39,294 nucleotides of DNA from Gammaproteobacteria bacterium (GTDB lineage Bacteria > Pseudomonadota > Gammaproteobacteria > Chromatiales > Chromatiaceae). The position numbers and the translations under genes were made by a program. The stretch is from assembly GCA_030065815.1 (NCBI GenBank), contig JASJCU010000016.1, positions 1 to 39,294 of the forward strand. The letters run 5' to 3'. Positions 6,959 to 15,775 of this stretch are shown here, piece by piece (position 1 is the first letter of the stretch; the number at the start of each line of letters is the position of its first letter). The notes beneath the pieces were generated by a model. The model worked only from the letters and a program-made list of their open reading frames with translations. It ran no database searches and had not been told where the DNA came from.

Positions 6959-8432
6959 GTCGCCAGGTCACCCGGTCCAGGGCCAGGTAGTTGCCGTCAT
7001 GCCCCGGTACATAACCGGCGAGGTCGCGGCTGGCCGCGACGTTCGCCTCGTGCCACAGCGGCACCAGAGCGATGTCGTCGTGGATCAGGCGCTGCGCCGC
7101 ACCGTACAGTGCACGCGCCGCCGACGGATCCGCCGCTTCCGCCGCGCCGATCAGGGCATCGACCTGCGCCGAGCGGTAGGCGCCGCGATTGGCACCCGTC
7201 GGGGGTCGCGAATCGCTGTGGAAGGCATAGCGCAGGATATCCGGCGAGTTCACACCGACCCACGCCAGACTGTACATCTGGAAGCGCCCCGCCTTGATGT
7301 CGCCGAAGAACGTGCCCCATTCGTAGCTGGCGATCTGCATGCGGATGCCGACCGCGGCGAGCTGCTGTTGCAGCACGTGCGCGATGCGCAGCCGGAACGG
7401 ATCGGTGCTGGTCTTGAAACTCAGCTGCAGCGGCCGGTCGGTCGAGTAACCCGCCTGCGCGAGATACGCCCGGGCGCGAGCGGGGTCGTGGTCGAAGCCG
7501 TCCAATCCGCGCACACCGGCCCAGTGCGTCGCGCGCAGGATCGAACCGCCCTTATCGGCGCGGCCGCCGAACAGGTGCTGGATAATGGCGTCGCGGTCGA
7601 TCGCGTGCGCGATCGCGGCGCGCACGTCGCGACTGGCAAGCACCGGGTCGGCGAAGTTGAATCCGAGATAAGCGAAGGTCGTGCCCGGGCGCTGCCGCAG
7701 CTGCAGGCCGTCGTGTCCCTCGAGGTGTGCATACAGCTCGGCCGGCAGGTCGTTCTGCAGCAGATGCGCTTCGCCGCGCAGCAGCTTGAGGACCCGCATC
7801 GTCGGATCGGCCACGGGCGTGATCGCGATGCGCTGTGCGTCGCGGCGTCGCTCGAGCAGCACCCCGCCGTCGGCACGCCAGGCGACGAAGGCCAACGGGC
7901 CGCTGCCGAGTGGCGCGCGCGCGACGCCGCCCTCGCCGGCCAGTTCGGCCGGCAGGATGCCGAGCGTCAGGCGGGTCGGGAACAGCGGATCGGGGCGCTC
8001 CAGCACGAACTCCAGCGTATCGTCGGCCGGCGTCTCGATACGCGCGACATGCGCCAACGCGCCGGCATGCGGTGACGCGAGCCCCGGGGCCGCGAGGCTG
8101 GCATAGGTTGCCGCGACGTCGGCCGCATTGGGCCGGCGGCCGTTCCAGAACGACGCGCGATCGGCCCGCAGCGTCACGCGGTAGCGGTCGGCGGCGACGG
8201 CCTCCCAGTCGGCCATCGCCGGCTGTGGACTGCCGCGCTCGTCGAGCACCACGAGGCGGTCATAGAGCAGGCCGTTGACGCGCTCGGATGCCGCGTCGCT
8301 GGCCAGGCGCGGATCGAGCACGCTCGGCGGCGTCGCGACCGCGAACACGATGACGTCATCGTCGACCCTGTCGCAGGCCATCAGGCCGACGACCAGCAGC
8401 ACGGCCAGCACGCGGGTTGCCACGGTCACCAT
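6948..8432 (-). CDS. ABC transporter substrate-binding lipoprotein, family 5 (peptide/nickel type)
   Basis: This is the receptor of a peptide-class importer, a 494-residue lipoprotein. The start at 8432 gives a short signal sequence ending in the lipobox LMAC (Cys at about residue 19), so the mature protein should be membrane-anchored. Family 5 features include ATPPSVLDPRLASDAASERV near the N-terminus, LYDRLVVLDE, and the C-terminal half with DRDAIIQHLFGG. Its ATG overlaps the CYTH gene stop by seven bases. A longer open frame upstream runs through that gene in another frame and is not used. It is followed by an L,D-transpeptidase gene and two permease genes, but no ATPase. Confidence 0.9.
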   Translation of the reverse strand: MVTVATRVLAVLLVVGLMACDRVDDDVIVFAVATPPSVLDPRLASDAASERVNGLLYDRLVVLDERGSPQPAMADWEAVAADRYRVTLRADRASFWNGRRPNAADVAATYASLAAPGLASPHAGALAHVARIETPADDTLEFVLERPDPLFPTRLTLGILPAELAGEGGVARAPLGSGPLAFVAWRADGGVLLERRRDAQRIAITPVADPTMRVLKLLRGEAHLLQNDLPAELYAHLEGHDGLQLRQRPGTTFAYLGFNFADPVLASRDVRAAIAHAIDRDAIIQHLFGGRADKGGSILRATHWAGVRGLDGFDHDPARARAYLAQAGYSTDRPLQLSFKTSTDPFRLRIAHVLQQQLAAVGIRMQIASYEWGTFFGDIKAGRFQMYSLAWVGVNSPDILRYAFHSDSRPPTGANRGAYRSAQVDALIGAAEAADPSAARALYGAAQRLIHDDIALVPLWHEANVAASRDLAGYVPGHDGNYLALDRVTWRHGH

Positions 8433-8893
8433 CGGCTGAACGGGAGCTGGCTCAGGTTGCTGTTGTAATAGCGCGGATCGTCGGACACCTCCTCGCCGAG
8501 CCATGCGGGGCGCTCGAAGGCCTGGTCCTGCGTCTCGAGTTCGACCTCGGCGACGACCAGTCCGGCGTTGTCGCCATGGAACTCGTCGATCTCCCACAGC
8601 AACCCGCCATGCCGGACGTGGTGGCGGGTCTTGTCGATCAAGGGTCGCAATGCGACCTTGTCGAGCAGCTCGCGCGCATCGTCGAGCGGAATCGGGTACT
8701 CGAACTCGAGCCGGTTGATGCCGTCGACGGTGTGCTTGATGTTGAGTTCGGCGCGCTCGCCGTCGATCCGCACGCGGACCGCGGTCCGCTCGCTGCGCGA
8801 CACGTAGCCCTGGATCAGGCGCTGGCTGGACGTGACGTCGTCACGCCAGGCGTCGGTTGCGAGCAGAAACTTGCGTTCGATCTCGATACCCAT
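8426..8893 (-). CDS. Short CYTH-domain protein, probable tripolyphosphatase
   Basis: This 155-residue protein is a single CYTH (triphosphate tunnel metalloenzyme) domain. The diagnostic ExExK is at residues 4-8 (EIERK), followed by the alternating basic and acidic strands RVRIDGERAELNIKH, LEFEYPIP and WEIDEFHGDNAGLVVAEVE that line the tunnel. Small bacterial members such as the Nitrosomonas europaea enzyme hydrolyse inorganic tripolyphosphate; adenylate cyclase or thiamine triphosphatase activity is known in other members. The start at 8893 is backed by AGGGG six bases upstream. It lies two bases after rlmD and overlaps the ABC receptor gene. Confidence 0.87.
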   Translation of the reverse strand: MGIEIERKFLLATDAWRDDVTSSQRLIQGYVSRSERTAVRVRIDGERAELNIKHTVDGINRLEFEYPIPLDDARELLDKVALRPLIDKTRHHVRHGGLLWEIDEFHGDNAGLVVAEVELETQDQAFERPAWLGEEVSDDPRYYNSNLSQLPFSRW

Positions 8894-8895
8894 GC

Positions 8896-10227
8896 TCAAC
8901 CCCTGTCGAACAGCGCAATCGATTCGACGTGCGCCGTGTGCGGAAACATGTCCATGACCCCGGCGCCGGCCAGACGATAACCGTGTTCGGATACGAGTTC
9001 GCCGGCGTCGCGTGCCAGCGTACCGGGGAAGCACGAGACGTAGACGATGCGCGCGACGCCCATCGCCGGCAGCCAGCGCAAGACCTGCTGCGCACCGCTG
9101 CGCGGCGGGTCGAGCAGGGCCTTGTCGAAGTGCCGGCCAAGCCAGGCTTCGTCAGCGAGGTCCCCGTACAGGTCGCCGGTCAGGAATTCGGCGTTGGCGA
9201 TGTTGTTGCGTTGCGCGTTGCCACGGGCCCGCGCGACCAGGCCGCTGTCGCCCTCGATACCGAGTACGCTCGCGGCACGTCGGGCAATCGGCAACGTGAA
9301 ATTGCCGATGCCACAGAACAGGTCGAGGACCGAGTCGCCGGCGTCGGCATCGAGCAGTTGCAGCGCGCGATCGATCATCTTGCGGTTGATCTCGCTGTTT
9401 ACCTGGGTGAAATCACCAGGCAGGAAACCCAGGGTCAGGTCGTGGTCCGGCAGGCGGTAATGCAGGTCGACCGGCTGGGTCAGCGGCGCCACGGTCTCAG
9501 GACCGCCGGGCTGCACGTAGAACACGATGTCGTTCGCATCCTGGAACGCCGCCAGCCGCTGAACGTCGTCGCTACTGAGCGGATCGAGCACGCGCAGGAT
9601 CAGCACGCAGCGCTCGTCGTCCATCGCCATCTCGATCTGCGGCAAGCGCGCGCTGACACTCAGCGATCCGATCAACGCGCTCAACGCGGGCAGCAAGGTG
9701 CCGACGCGCGGGTGCAGCACATGGCACACTTCGGCGTCGGTGACGAAGCTCGATCCGCGCTCGCGGAAGCCCACGAGCACCCTGCCCTTCTTCGGCACGC
9801 TGCGGACACCGAGACGTGCCTTGCGCCGATAGCCCCACGGCGATGCGTTGACGACCGGCGGCAGCACCCGCTGTGGGACGACGTTGCCGATGCGCTGCAG
9901 ATCGTCCAGCAACACGGCCTCCTTGGCCGCGATCTGCGCCCGCGGATCCAAGTGTTGCAGACTACAGCCGCCGCACACGCCGAACTGCGCACAGCGCGGT
10001 TTGACACGCTCGGCCGAGCCCTGCTCGACGGCCACGACCTGCCCTTCGTCGTGACTGCGGCGGCGCGCCGTGTAGCGGAAGCGCACCTGCTCGCCCGGCA
10101 GCGCACCGTGCAGCAGCGTGGACTTGCCGTCGACGTGCGTGACGCCGCGACCGTCGGGTGACAGGCTGGCCACGTCGGCGGTGAACTCGCCGTCGGGCAG
10201 TCGATGGCGGCGTCGGCGGCGTCCCAT
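8896..10227 (-). CDS. rlmD: 23S rRNA (uracil-1939-C5)-methyltransferase RlmD
   Basis: It methylates U1939 of 23S rRNA using S-adenosylmethionine. The 443-residue product has a basic start, an N-terminal TRAM RNA-binding domain, the iron-sulfur cysteines C79, C85, C88 and C167, the SAM motif VLDLFCGIGNF near 299-309, LLDPPRSGA near 370-378, and the catalytic Cys398 in YVSCFPGTLARD. Length and motif order are those of RlmD (RumA). The ATG at 10227 directly abuts the stop of the upstream gene with no spacer. The neighbours cysM-(PolB-exo-like)-rlmD recall the gacS-cysM-rlmD-relA region of pseudomonads, but relA is not here. Confidence 0.94.
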   Translation of the reverse strand: MGRRRRRHRLPDGEFTADVASLSPDGRGVTHVDGKSTLLHGALPGEQVRFRYTARRRSHDEGQVVAVEQGSAERVKPRCAQFGVCGGCSLQHLDPRAQIAAKEAVLLDDLQRIGNVVPQRVLPPVVNASPWGYRRKARLGVRSVPKKGRVLVGFRERGSSFVTDAEVCHVLHPRVGTLLPALSALIGSLSVSARLPQIEMAMDDERCVLILRVLDPLSSDDVQRLAAFQDANDIVFYVQPGGPETVAPLTQPVDLHYRLPDHDLTLGFLPGDFTQVNSEINRKMIDRALQLLDADAGDSVLDLFCGIGNFTLPIARRAASVLGIEGDSGLVARARGNAQRNNIANAEFLTGDLYGDLADEAWLGRHFDKALLDPPRSGAQQVLRWLPAMGVARIVYVSCFPGTLARDAGELVSEHGYRLAGAGVMDMFPHTAHVESIALFDRG

Positions 10228-10947
10228 TCAGTCGATCTCCCAATTCGCGAGGAAGTCCGCATCGTGCGCTGACGGCGATGCCGACAGCGCCGCGCGCAGG
10301 CTGCGCGCGGCCGACTCGCGGGCAGCGTCGTCGATGTCGCCGCGGGCCCGGAACACCCGTAACGCGAGCAGAAAGGTGTTCAATGCCCGCAGGACGCCGT
10401 AGGCGCGCAGATCGGCAAGGCGCCCGGCCAACCAGGCGTCGACCAGCTGATCGCCGCGGTGACCGAGCAGCCCGGGCAGACCGAGTTTGAGCGCAGTGGT
10501 GTCGAGTTTGGGGCGATCGTCGGTGGCCGGCGACAGGTAGGACTCGAGGTCGAGGTGGGCGCCGGCGTTGTCGTCGACCGCCATTGGCTGATCATGCAGT
10601 AGCGAGCGAAACCGCAGCAGCGGGAGGCTGAACCGCCGCCCACCCCAGGATACGGTCCTGTCGACGGCGGTCGTCGCCGCACGGCAGGTTCGCAACATCG
10701 TCGGTTCATCGTGCGTGGACAGGTCCTGCGCCAGGATGTCGACGCCGTGCGGTCCGTAGCTGATCACGGTCAGCGCCGCGATCATCTGCTGGTCCCAGCG
10801 CAGCTGCTCGCCGGCACCGGTCTGCTGCTTGCGCCGATGAAACAGGACCTTGGCAACCGACTTGTCGTCGAGGTCGTGAAGGTCCATGGTCCGCCGGGCG
10901 GTGTGGACGTCCGGGACCGTTGCGAGCGCAAGCGCGCAAAAACGCAT
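10228..10947 (-). CDS. PolB-type 3'-5' exonuclease homologue lacking catalytic acidic residues
   Basis: The 239-residue product matches the predicted PolB-like 3'-5' exonuclease family (DNA_pol_B_exo2) along its length: DLHDLDDKSVAKVLFHRRKQ near residue 22, VSWGGRRFSLPLLRFRSLLH near 99, AHLDL, and YGVLRALNTFLLALR near the C-terminus. The metal-binding acids of the family, recalled as DIETVPD, FDLP and CETDVLNT, are here ALATVPD, FSLP and GVLRALNT, so the DEDD-type active site appears gone while the fold-defining residues remain. A GGAG lies just before the ATG. The gene is two bases after cysM and abuts rlmD, in a coupled operon. Likely a non-catalytic, structural or nucleic-acid-binding protein; that role is an inference. 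Confidence 0.7.
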   Translation of the reverse strand: MRFCALALATVPDVHTARRTMDLHDLDDKSVAKVLFHRRKQQTGAGEQLRWDQQMIAALTVISYGPHGVDILAQDLSTHDEPTMLRTCRAATTAVDRTVSWGGRRFSLPLLRFRSLLHDQPMAVDDNAGAHLDLESYLSPATDDRPKLDTTALKLGLPGLLGHRGDQLVDAWLAGRLADLRAYGVLRALNTFLLALRVFRARGDIDDAARESAARSLRAALSASPSAHDADFLANWEID

Positions 10948-10949
10948 AC

Positions 10950-11843
10950 CTACTCCGCGGGGAACACGCCGGTGGACAGGTAACGGTCGCCGCGGTCGCA
11001 GATGATGGCAACGATCACCGCGTCCTCGACCTCCGCGGACAGCCGCAGCGCGGCGGCGACGGCGCCGCCGGACGACACGCCGGCGAAGATGCCCTCCTCG
11101 GCCGCGAGTCGACGGGTCATGTCTTCGGCCTCGTCCTGCGTCACGTCCATCTCGCGATCGACGAGCGACGCGTCGAATATCTGCGGGATGTACTCGACCG
11201 GCCAGCGGCGGATGCCGGGGATCGACGCGCCCTCGGCCGGCTGCACGCCGACGATCTGCGGCCGCGGTGTCTGCTCACGGAGGAATCTTGCGGTGCCGAC
11301 GATCGTGCCGGTCGTGCCCATCGCGCTGACGAAATGCGTGACCGTGCCGCCGGTGTCGCGCCAGATCTCCGGGCCCGTGGTCTCGTAGTGGGCGCGCGGA
11401 TTGTCCGGGTTGGCGAACTGGTTGAGCACCTTGCCCTTGCCGTCGCGTTCCATCTCCAAGGCCAGATCGCGTGCGTGTTCCATACCCTGCTCGCGGCTTA
11501 CCAGGATCAGCTCGGCGCCGTAGGCACGCATCGCCGCGCGCCGTTCGACGCTCAGGTTCTCCGGCATGATCAGCGTCATGCGAAAACCGCGCACCGCGGC
11601 GGCCATCGCCAGGGCGATGCCGGTGTTGCCGCTGGTTGCCTCGATCAGCATGTCGCCCGGTTTGATGTCGCCACGCGCCTCGGCACACCGGATCATCGAC
11701 AGTGCCGGACGATCCTTGACCGAGCCGGCCGGATTATTGCCCTCGAGTTTGCCGAGAAGCGTATTGCTCGTGTCGCCGGGGATCCTCTGCAGTCTGACCA
11801 GCGGCGTGTTACCGACGACGGACTCTATCGTGGGGTACGTCAT
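10950..11843 (-). CDS. cysM: Cysteine synthase B (O-acetylserine sulfhydrylase B)
   Basis: A PLP enzyme making cysteine from O-acetylserine and sulfide or thiosulfate. The 297-residue product has NPAGSVKDRPA with the Schiff-base Lys43, the substrate loop TSGNTG at 70-75, and the C-terminal PLP-phosphate loop GTTGTIVGTARFL. The length and the SVKDRPALSMI sequence favour CysM over CysK. It is divergent from the hybrid kinase gene, with less than 100 bases between the starts, and heads the minus-strand cluster that continues into the exonuclease-like gene and rlmD. Confidence 0.93.
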   Translation of the reverse strand: MTYPTIESVVGNTPLVRLQRIPGDTSNTLLGKLEGNNPAGSVKDRPALSMIRCAEARGDIKPGDMLIEATSGNTGIALAMAAAVRGFRMTLIMPENLSVERRAAMRAYGAELILVSREQGMEHARDLALEMERDGKGKVLNQFANPDNPRAHYETTGPEIWRDTGGTVTHFVSAMGTTGTIVGTARFLREQTPRPQIVGVQPAEGASIPGIRRWPVEYIPQIFDASLVDREMDVTQDEAEDMTRRLAAEEGIFAGVSSGGAVAAALRLSAEVEDAVIVAIICDRGDRYLSTGVFPAE

Positions 11844-11938
11844 CGCGTCAGTTTACTCAATAGACGGTGGCAAAACGAGGTAGTATCCAGGGTAACGGCA
11901 ACACGTCGGGAGCCTGTCGGGCATCGCGGGAACAGGTC

Positions 11939-14323
11939 GTGCTCAAACTGCCGAAATTCTATCGCTCCGACCTGGTGTACTACCGGTCGTTCCTGCTCAC
12001 GCTCACGCCGCTGCTCGTTGCCGGGCTGGTCTTCGCGGCCTACGTCTGGGTCGGCGGCAACCAGGCGATCACCGCGGTCGTCGGCCTGCTGGTGCTGATC
12101 GCCGGGCTGGCGCTTACCCTGCTGGTCGCCGCCATTCAGCTGCGGCGCATGCTGCGGCCCCTGCAGCTCGTGAACCGGGCCATGAAACGCGTCCAGGCAG
12201 GCCAGCGTGACGTACGGCTGCGCCACCCCTTCGACGGCGAGATGGCCGAACTCCAGGCCGGCTTCAACGCGATGGCCGAGGAGCTGGCGATGTCGGAAGA
12301 CCGGCTGCAGGAACAGATCGACCAGGCGACGCGCGAGGCACAGGAGAGCATGGAGGTCGTCGAGATCCGCAACGCCGAACTGGACCTCGCGCGGCGTCGC
12401 GCGATCGAGGCGAGTCGAGCGAAATCGGCCTTCCTGGCCAACATGAGCCACGAAATCCGCACGCCGATGAACGGCATCATCGGTTTCACCCGCTTGCTCG
12501 ACAAGACCGAGCTCGCCGACAAACAGCGCGACTTCCTCGTCACGATCCAGAAATCGGCGAATTCGCTGCTGCGGATCGTCGACGACATCCTCGATTTCTC
12601 CAAGCTCGAATCCGGCAAGCTGGTGCTGAACCACGAGCCATTCAGCCTGCGCGAGTGTGTCGAGAGCGCGGTCACGTTGTGGGCGCCGCAGGCACACGCG
12701 CATCACCTGGAACTGGTATCGATGGTCTACAGCGACGTCCCCGATCACCTCGTCGGTGACGAGACACGCATCATCCAGATCCTGAACAACCTGCTCGGCA
12801 ACGCCGTCAAGTTCACCCAGCGCGGAGAGATCATCGTCCGCGTCATGGTCGACGCCGAAGACGAGCATACGGTGAGTGTGACGTTCGCGATCAGCGACAC
12901 CGGCATCGGCATCCCGTTGGGCGAACAGCAGCGCCTGTTCATGGCGTTCGACCAGGGCAGTGCGTCGACCGGTCGCCTGTTCGGCGGTACCGGGCTGGGA
13001 TTGAGCATCTGTCACTCGCTGGCGACCGCGATGAACGGGCAGATCAGTGTCACCAGCCGCGTGGGCGAGGGTTCGGTGTTTCGCGTCACGCTGCGACTCG
13101 ACCGTGATCCGGATGCGCCCGCACAGCGCCAGGTACCGCCGCTGAACCGCCGGGTCCTGCTGTTCGAGCGCCACAATCTCGCCCGCATCGCGCTGCGCAA
13201 CTCGCTGAACGATCTCGGTCTGGCCGTCGACGACTTTGCCAGGACCGACGATGCCAACGCGGCCGACACCAGCCGCTATGCACTTGCTGCGATTGGCTGC
13301 AGCGACGCGGACGACGACATTGCAGAGACCCTCGAGCTGGTCGAGGAGCTGGCGCGCCGGCGCGAGCTGCCGGTCATCGCGCTGGTCTCGAGCTCCGACG
13401 AGGAACTGCTCGCCCGCTTTGCCGAGCGCGGTGCCAGCTACTGTCTGAGCAAACCCCCGCACCAACGCCACCTCCAGGACAGCCTGCGCGGCTGCCTGCG
13501 CGGTGCCACCGTGGCGCACCAAGCTGCGCGGAGCGCCGCGCCCGCGGCGAAGCTGGCCACCGATCCCGGCGAGATCCTCAGTGGCAAGACCTGCCTCGCC
13601 GCCGACGACAACGCGATCAACCTCGAGCTGATCACCCACCTGCTCACGGACATGGGAGCGGACGTGGTGCGTGCCGGTGACGGTCAGGAGGCCGTCGATC
13701 TCGCCAGAGAGCGCGACATCGACATGGCGTTTCTGGATATTCACATGCCGCGCATGAGTGGACTCGATGCGGCGCGGCGCATCCAGGCCCTCGAGCGCAA
13801 TCGTGATGTGCCGATCATCGCGCTGACCGCCGACGCCGCGGAGAAGAACCGGCGCGATATCGCGCGCGCCGGGATCCAGCGCTACGTCATCAAGCCGGTC
13901 GGCGAGGACGAGCTGCGCGAGGCCGTCGAGGACCTGCTCAGCGGCCGGGTACCGACGCCGTTCATCGACGCCACCGTGAGCACGGCGTCGCCGAAAGACT
14001 GGCCGGTACGTGACGAGGCACGGGCGCTGCGCATCGCCGGTGGCTCGCACGGGGTCGCGGACAAGCTGTTCAGCGAACTCTGCCGCGACCTGCCCGAAGC
14101 CGTCTCCGAGCTGCGCGCGGCGCTCGCCGAGCACGACTGGACCGAGCTATGGCAGCTGGCCCATCGCCTGCATGGCGGTGCCGCGGTATGCGGTGTGCCG
14201 GCACTGCACCATGCGCTCGGCGAACTGCAGCCGGCGGTATCGCTGGAGGACGAGGCCGCGGTCAGCATGCTCCTGGATCGCGTCGACAGCGAGTCACGGC
14301 GCGTCATCGCGACACTGAACTGA
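11939..14323 (+). CDS. BarA/GacS-like hybrid sensor histidine kinase with receiver and HPt domains
   Basis: A 794-residue inner-membrane phosphorelay kinase. In order: two membrane helices (about 17-38 and 44-67) separated by only about six residues, HAMP (68-121), HisKA with His171 in [10 protein letters not shown], an ATPase domain (N box [25 protein letters not shown]), a receiver-like domain lacking the acceptor Asp (about 404-522), a full receiver with Asp600 in [11 protein letters not shown], and an HPt domain with His742 in [12 protein letters not shown]. This is the BarA/GacS order, whose known partner is UvrY/GacA controlling Csr/Rsm small RNAs; no such regulator gene is in the window. 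GTG at 11939 is preferred because it gives a BarA-like start (MLKLPKFY); another GTG at 11867 would add 24 residues without recognisable features. Confidence 0.88.
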   Translation: MLKLPKFYRSDLVYYRSFLLTLTPLLVAGLVFAAYVWVGGNQAITAVVGLLVLIAGLALTLLVAAIQLRRMLRPLQLVNRAMKRVQAGQRDVRLRHPFDGEMAELQAGFNAMAEELAMSEDRLQEQIDQATREAQESMEVVEIRNAELDLARRRAIEASRAKSAFLANMSHEIRTPMNGIIGFTRLLDKTELADKQRDFLVTIQKSANSLLRIVDDILDFSKLESGKLVLNHEPFSLRECVESAVTLWAPQAHAHHLELVSMVYSDVPDHLVGDETRIIQILNNLLGNAVKFTQRGEIIVRVMVDAEDEHTVSVTFAISDTGIGIPLGEQQRLFMAFDQGSASTGRLFGGTGLGLSICHSLATAMNGQISVTSRVGEGSVFRVTLRLDRDPDAPAQRQVPPLNRRVLLFERHNLARIALRNSLNDLGLAVDDFARTDDANAADTSRYALAAIGCSDADDDIAETLELVEELARRRELPVIALVSSSDEELLARFAERGASYCLSKPPHQRHLQDSLRGCLRGATVAHQAARSAAPAAKLATDPGEILSGKTCLAADDNAINLELITHLLTDMGADVVRAGDGQEAVDLARERDIDMAFLDIHMPRMSGLDAARRIQALERNRDVPIIALTADAAEKNRRDIARAGIQRYVIKPVGEDELREAVEDLLSGRVPTPFIDATVSTASPKDWPVRDEARALRIAGGSHGVADKLFSELCRDLPEAVSELRAALAEHDWTELWQLAHRLHGGAAVCGVPALHHALGELQPAVSLEDEAAVSMLLDRVDSESRRVIATLN

Positions 14324-14327
14324 CGGA

Positions 14328-15071
14328 TCAGGCGGCGCGCGGTCCCTGCAGCAGGCGTTTCATGTCCGCGACCGCGTCGTGCAGACCGGAGAACAGGGCC
14401 CGGCTGACGATCGCGTGACCGATGTTGAACTCGATGATGCCATCGATCGCTGCTACCGCCTTGACGTTGTGGTAATCGAGGCCGTGTCCCGCATTGACCT
14501 GCAGTTCCAGCTGACGACCGAGGCGCACGCCCTCGGCGATGCGCGACAGGGCGTCGCGGGCGGCCCGCGGCGTGGTCGCGTCGGCGTAATGGCCGGTGTG
14601 GATCTCGATCACCGGCGCCCCGATCTCGGCCGCGGCCTCCAGCTGTCGAGGCTCGGCGTCGATGAACAGCGAGGCGCGTACGCCGGCCTCACGCAGCGCC
14701 GCACAATAGTCCTTGAGCATCGCGATGTTGCCGGCTGCGTCGAGGCCGCCCTCGGTCGTCAGCTCCTCACGCTTCTCCGGCACCAGGCAGCAGTCGGTCG
14801 GGCCAATGCGCGTCGCGATAGCGAGCATCTCGCGGGTCGCTGCCATCTCGAGATTCATGTGCGTTTGCAGCATCCCGGCCAACTTCTCGACGTCGCGGTC
14901 CTGGATGTGCCGGCGATCCTCGCGCAGGTGCAGCGTGATCGAATCGGCGCCCGCCTGCTCGGCCACCAGGGCGGCCTGCACGGGCTCCGGGTAACGCGTG
15001 CCGCGTGCCTGCCTGACCGTCGCGATGTGATCGATATTGACCCCGAGGAGTCGTTCGTAATTACTCATCAT
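14328..15071 (-). CDS. pdxJ: Pyridoxine 5'-phosphate synthase
   Basis: It condenses 1-deoxyxylulose-5-phosphate with 3-amino-1-hydroxyacetone phosphate to form pyridoxine 5'-phosphate (vitamin B6). The 247-residue TIM-barrel protein has the typical [18 protein letters not shown] start, [12 protein letters not shown], the [13 protein letters not shown] loop, and the C-terminal [16 protein letters not shown] phosphate-binding segment. Two consecutive ATGs are possible; the first (15071) overlaps the recO stop as ATGA. It is the last gene of the lepA-to-pdxJ run and ends four bases from the kinase gene on the other strand. Confidence 0.95.
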   Translation of the reverse strand: MMSNYERLLGVNIDHIATVRQARGTRYPEPVQAALVAEQAGADSITLHLREDRRHIQDRDVEKLAGMLQTHMNLEMAATREMLAIATRIGPTDCCLVPEKREELTTEGGLDAAGNIAMLKDYCAALREAGVRASLFIDAEPRQLEAAAEIGAPVIEIHTGHYADATTPRAARDALSRIAEGVRLGRQLELQVNAGHGLDYHNVKAVAAIDGIIEFNIGHAIVSRALFSGLHDAVADMKRLLQGPRAA

Positions 15072-15772
15072 CCATTCCGCGAATTCGATTGAAACAGGTC
15101 CCTACTGCGCAGTGGACGGCCATCGAGATGATGATCGAGCACCTGGCGCATCAGTGTCCGCGCCTCGCGCAGGACATCGGCATCGTGCAGCTCGCCGGTG
15201 CGCAGCGCGCGCAGGGTTCGACCGCTGACCGCTGCGCGGTCGTGCGCCGTCGCTCGCTGCGCCCCCGACCCCGCCTGATAAGTGTAATGGCAGGCATCGT
15301 CCAGGCGGTGGCCGTCGAGATCCGTGTCCAGCGCCAGGCCGAAGCCGGTCTCCTGCAGCAGACGCACCTCGAAGCGCCGCAGCAAAGGCTCGACCGGCGC
15401 TTCGCCCCCCAGTTCGGCAATCGTGTCGGCATAGGCATCGAACAGCAAGGGATGTGCATCGTGCCTGGCGGTCAGCCGCATCACGAGTTCGTTGACGTAC
15501 AGCCCGCAGTACATCCGGCTGCCACGCAGGCGAAGCGGCGCCGCGACCACCTCGGCACGGGTCAACGTGCCGACCTCTCCACGCCCCGCGATCTCGACCG
15601 CGAGGCGCTGGAACGGCTGGACTGCCGACCCGCCGCGCCGGTTGCGCAACGCACCCCGGGCGATACAGGCGGCGCGCCCCTGGTCGCGCAGGAAGAGCTC
15701 CAGCAGCTGGCTGCTGTTGCCGTACCGCCGCGTGTGCAGGGTATACGCGGGCTGCAGTCCGGCGCTGGCCAA
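15068..15772 (-). CDS. recO: DNA repair protein RecO
   Basis: A recombination mediator that, with RecR, loads RecA onto SSB-coated single-stranded DNA. The 234-residue product has the RecO OB-fold N-terminus ([37 protein letters not shown]) and a helical C-terminal part beginning [13 protein letters not shown]. The start is a TTG at 15772, three bases after the era stop; no better-placed ATG is in frame. The position between era and pdxJ is the standard gammaproteobacterial order. Confidence 0.9.
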   Translation of the reverse strand: MASAGLQPAYTLHTRRYGNSSQLLELFLRDQGRAACIARGALRNRRGGSAVQPFQRLAVEIAGRGEVGTLTRAEVVAAPLRLRGSRMYCGLYVNELVMRLTARHDAHPLLFDAYADTIAELGGEAPVEPLLRRFEVRLLQETGFGLALDTDLDGHRLDDACHYTYQAGSGAQRATAHDRAAVSGRTLRALRTGELHDADVLREARTLMRQVLDHHLDGRPLRSRDLFQSNSRNG

Positions 15773-15775
15773 ATC

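Noticed and set aside
8857-10161. A 434-codon open frame on the plus strand opposite rlmD
   Set aside because: Antisense shadow: rlmD has all iron-sulfur, SAM and catalytic motifs, while this frame has none and shows shadow-type composition.
11852-11886. Possible promoter for the hybrid kinase gene (TTTACT ... TAGTAT)
   Set aside because: The boxes are 23 bases apart, too far for a sigma-70 promoter, and neither fits well.
11840-14134. A 764-codon open frame on the minus strand opposite the hybrid kinase gene
   Set aside because: Its residues are low-complexity His/Arg/Asp/Gln-rich and carry no family motif. It is the antisense shadow of a GC-rich gene whose domains are all clear on the plus strand.
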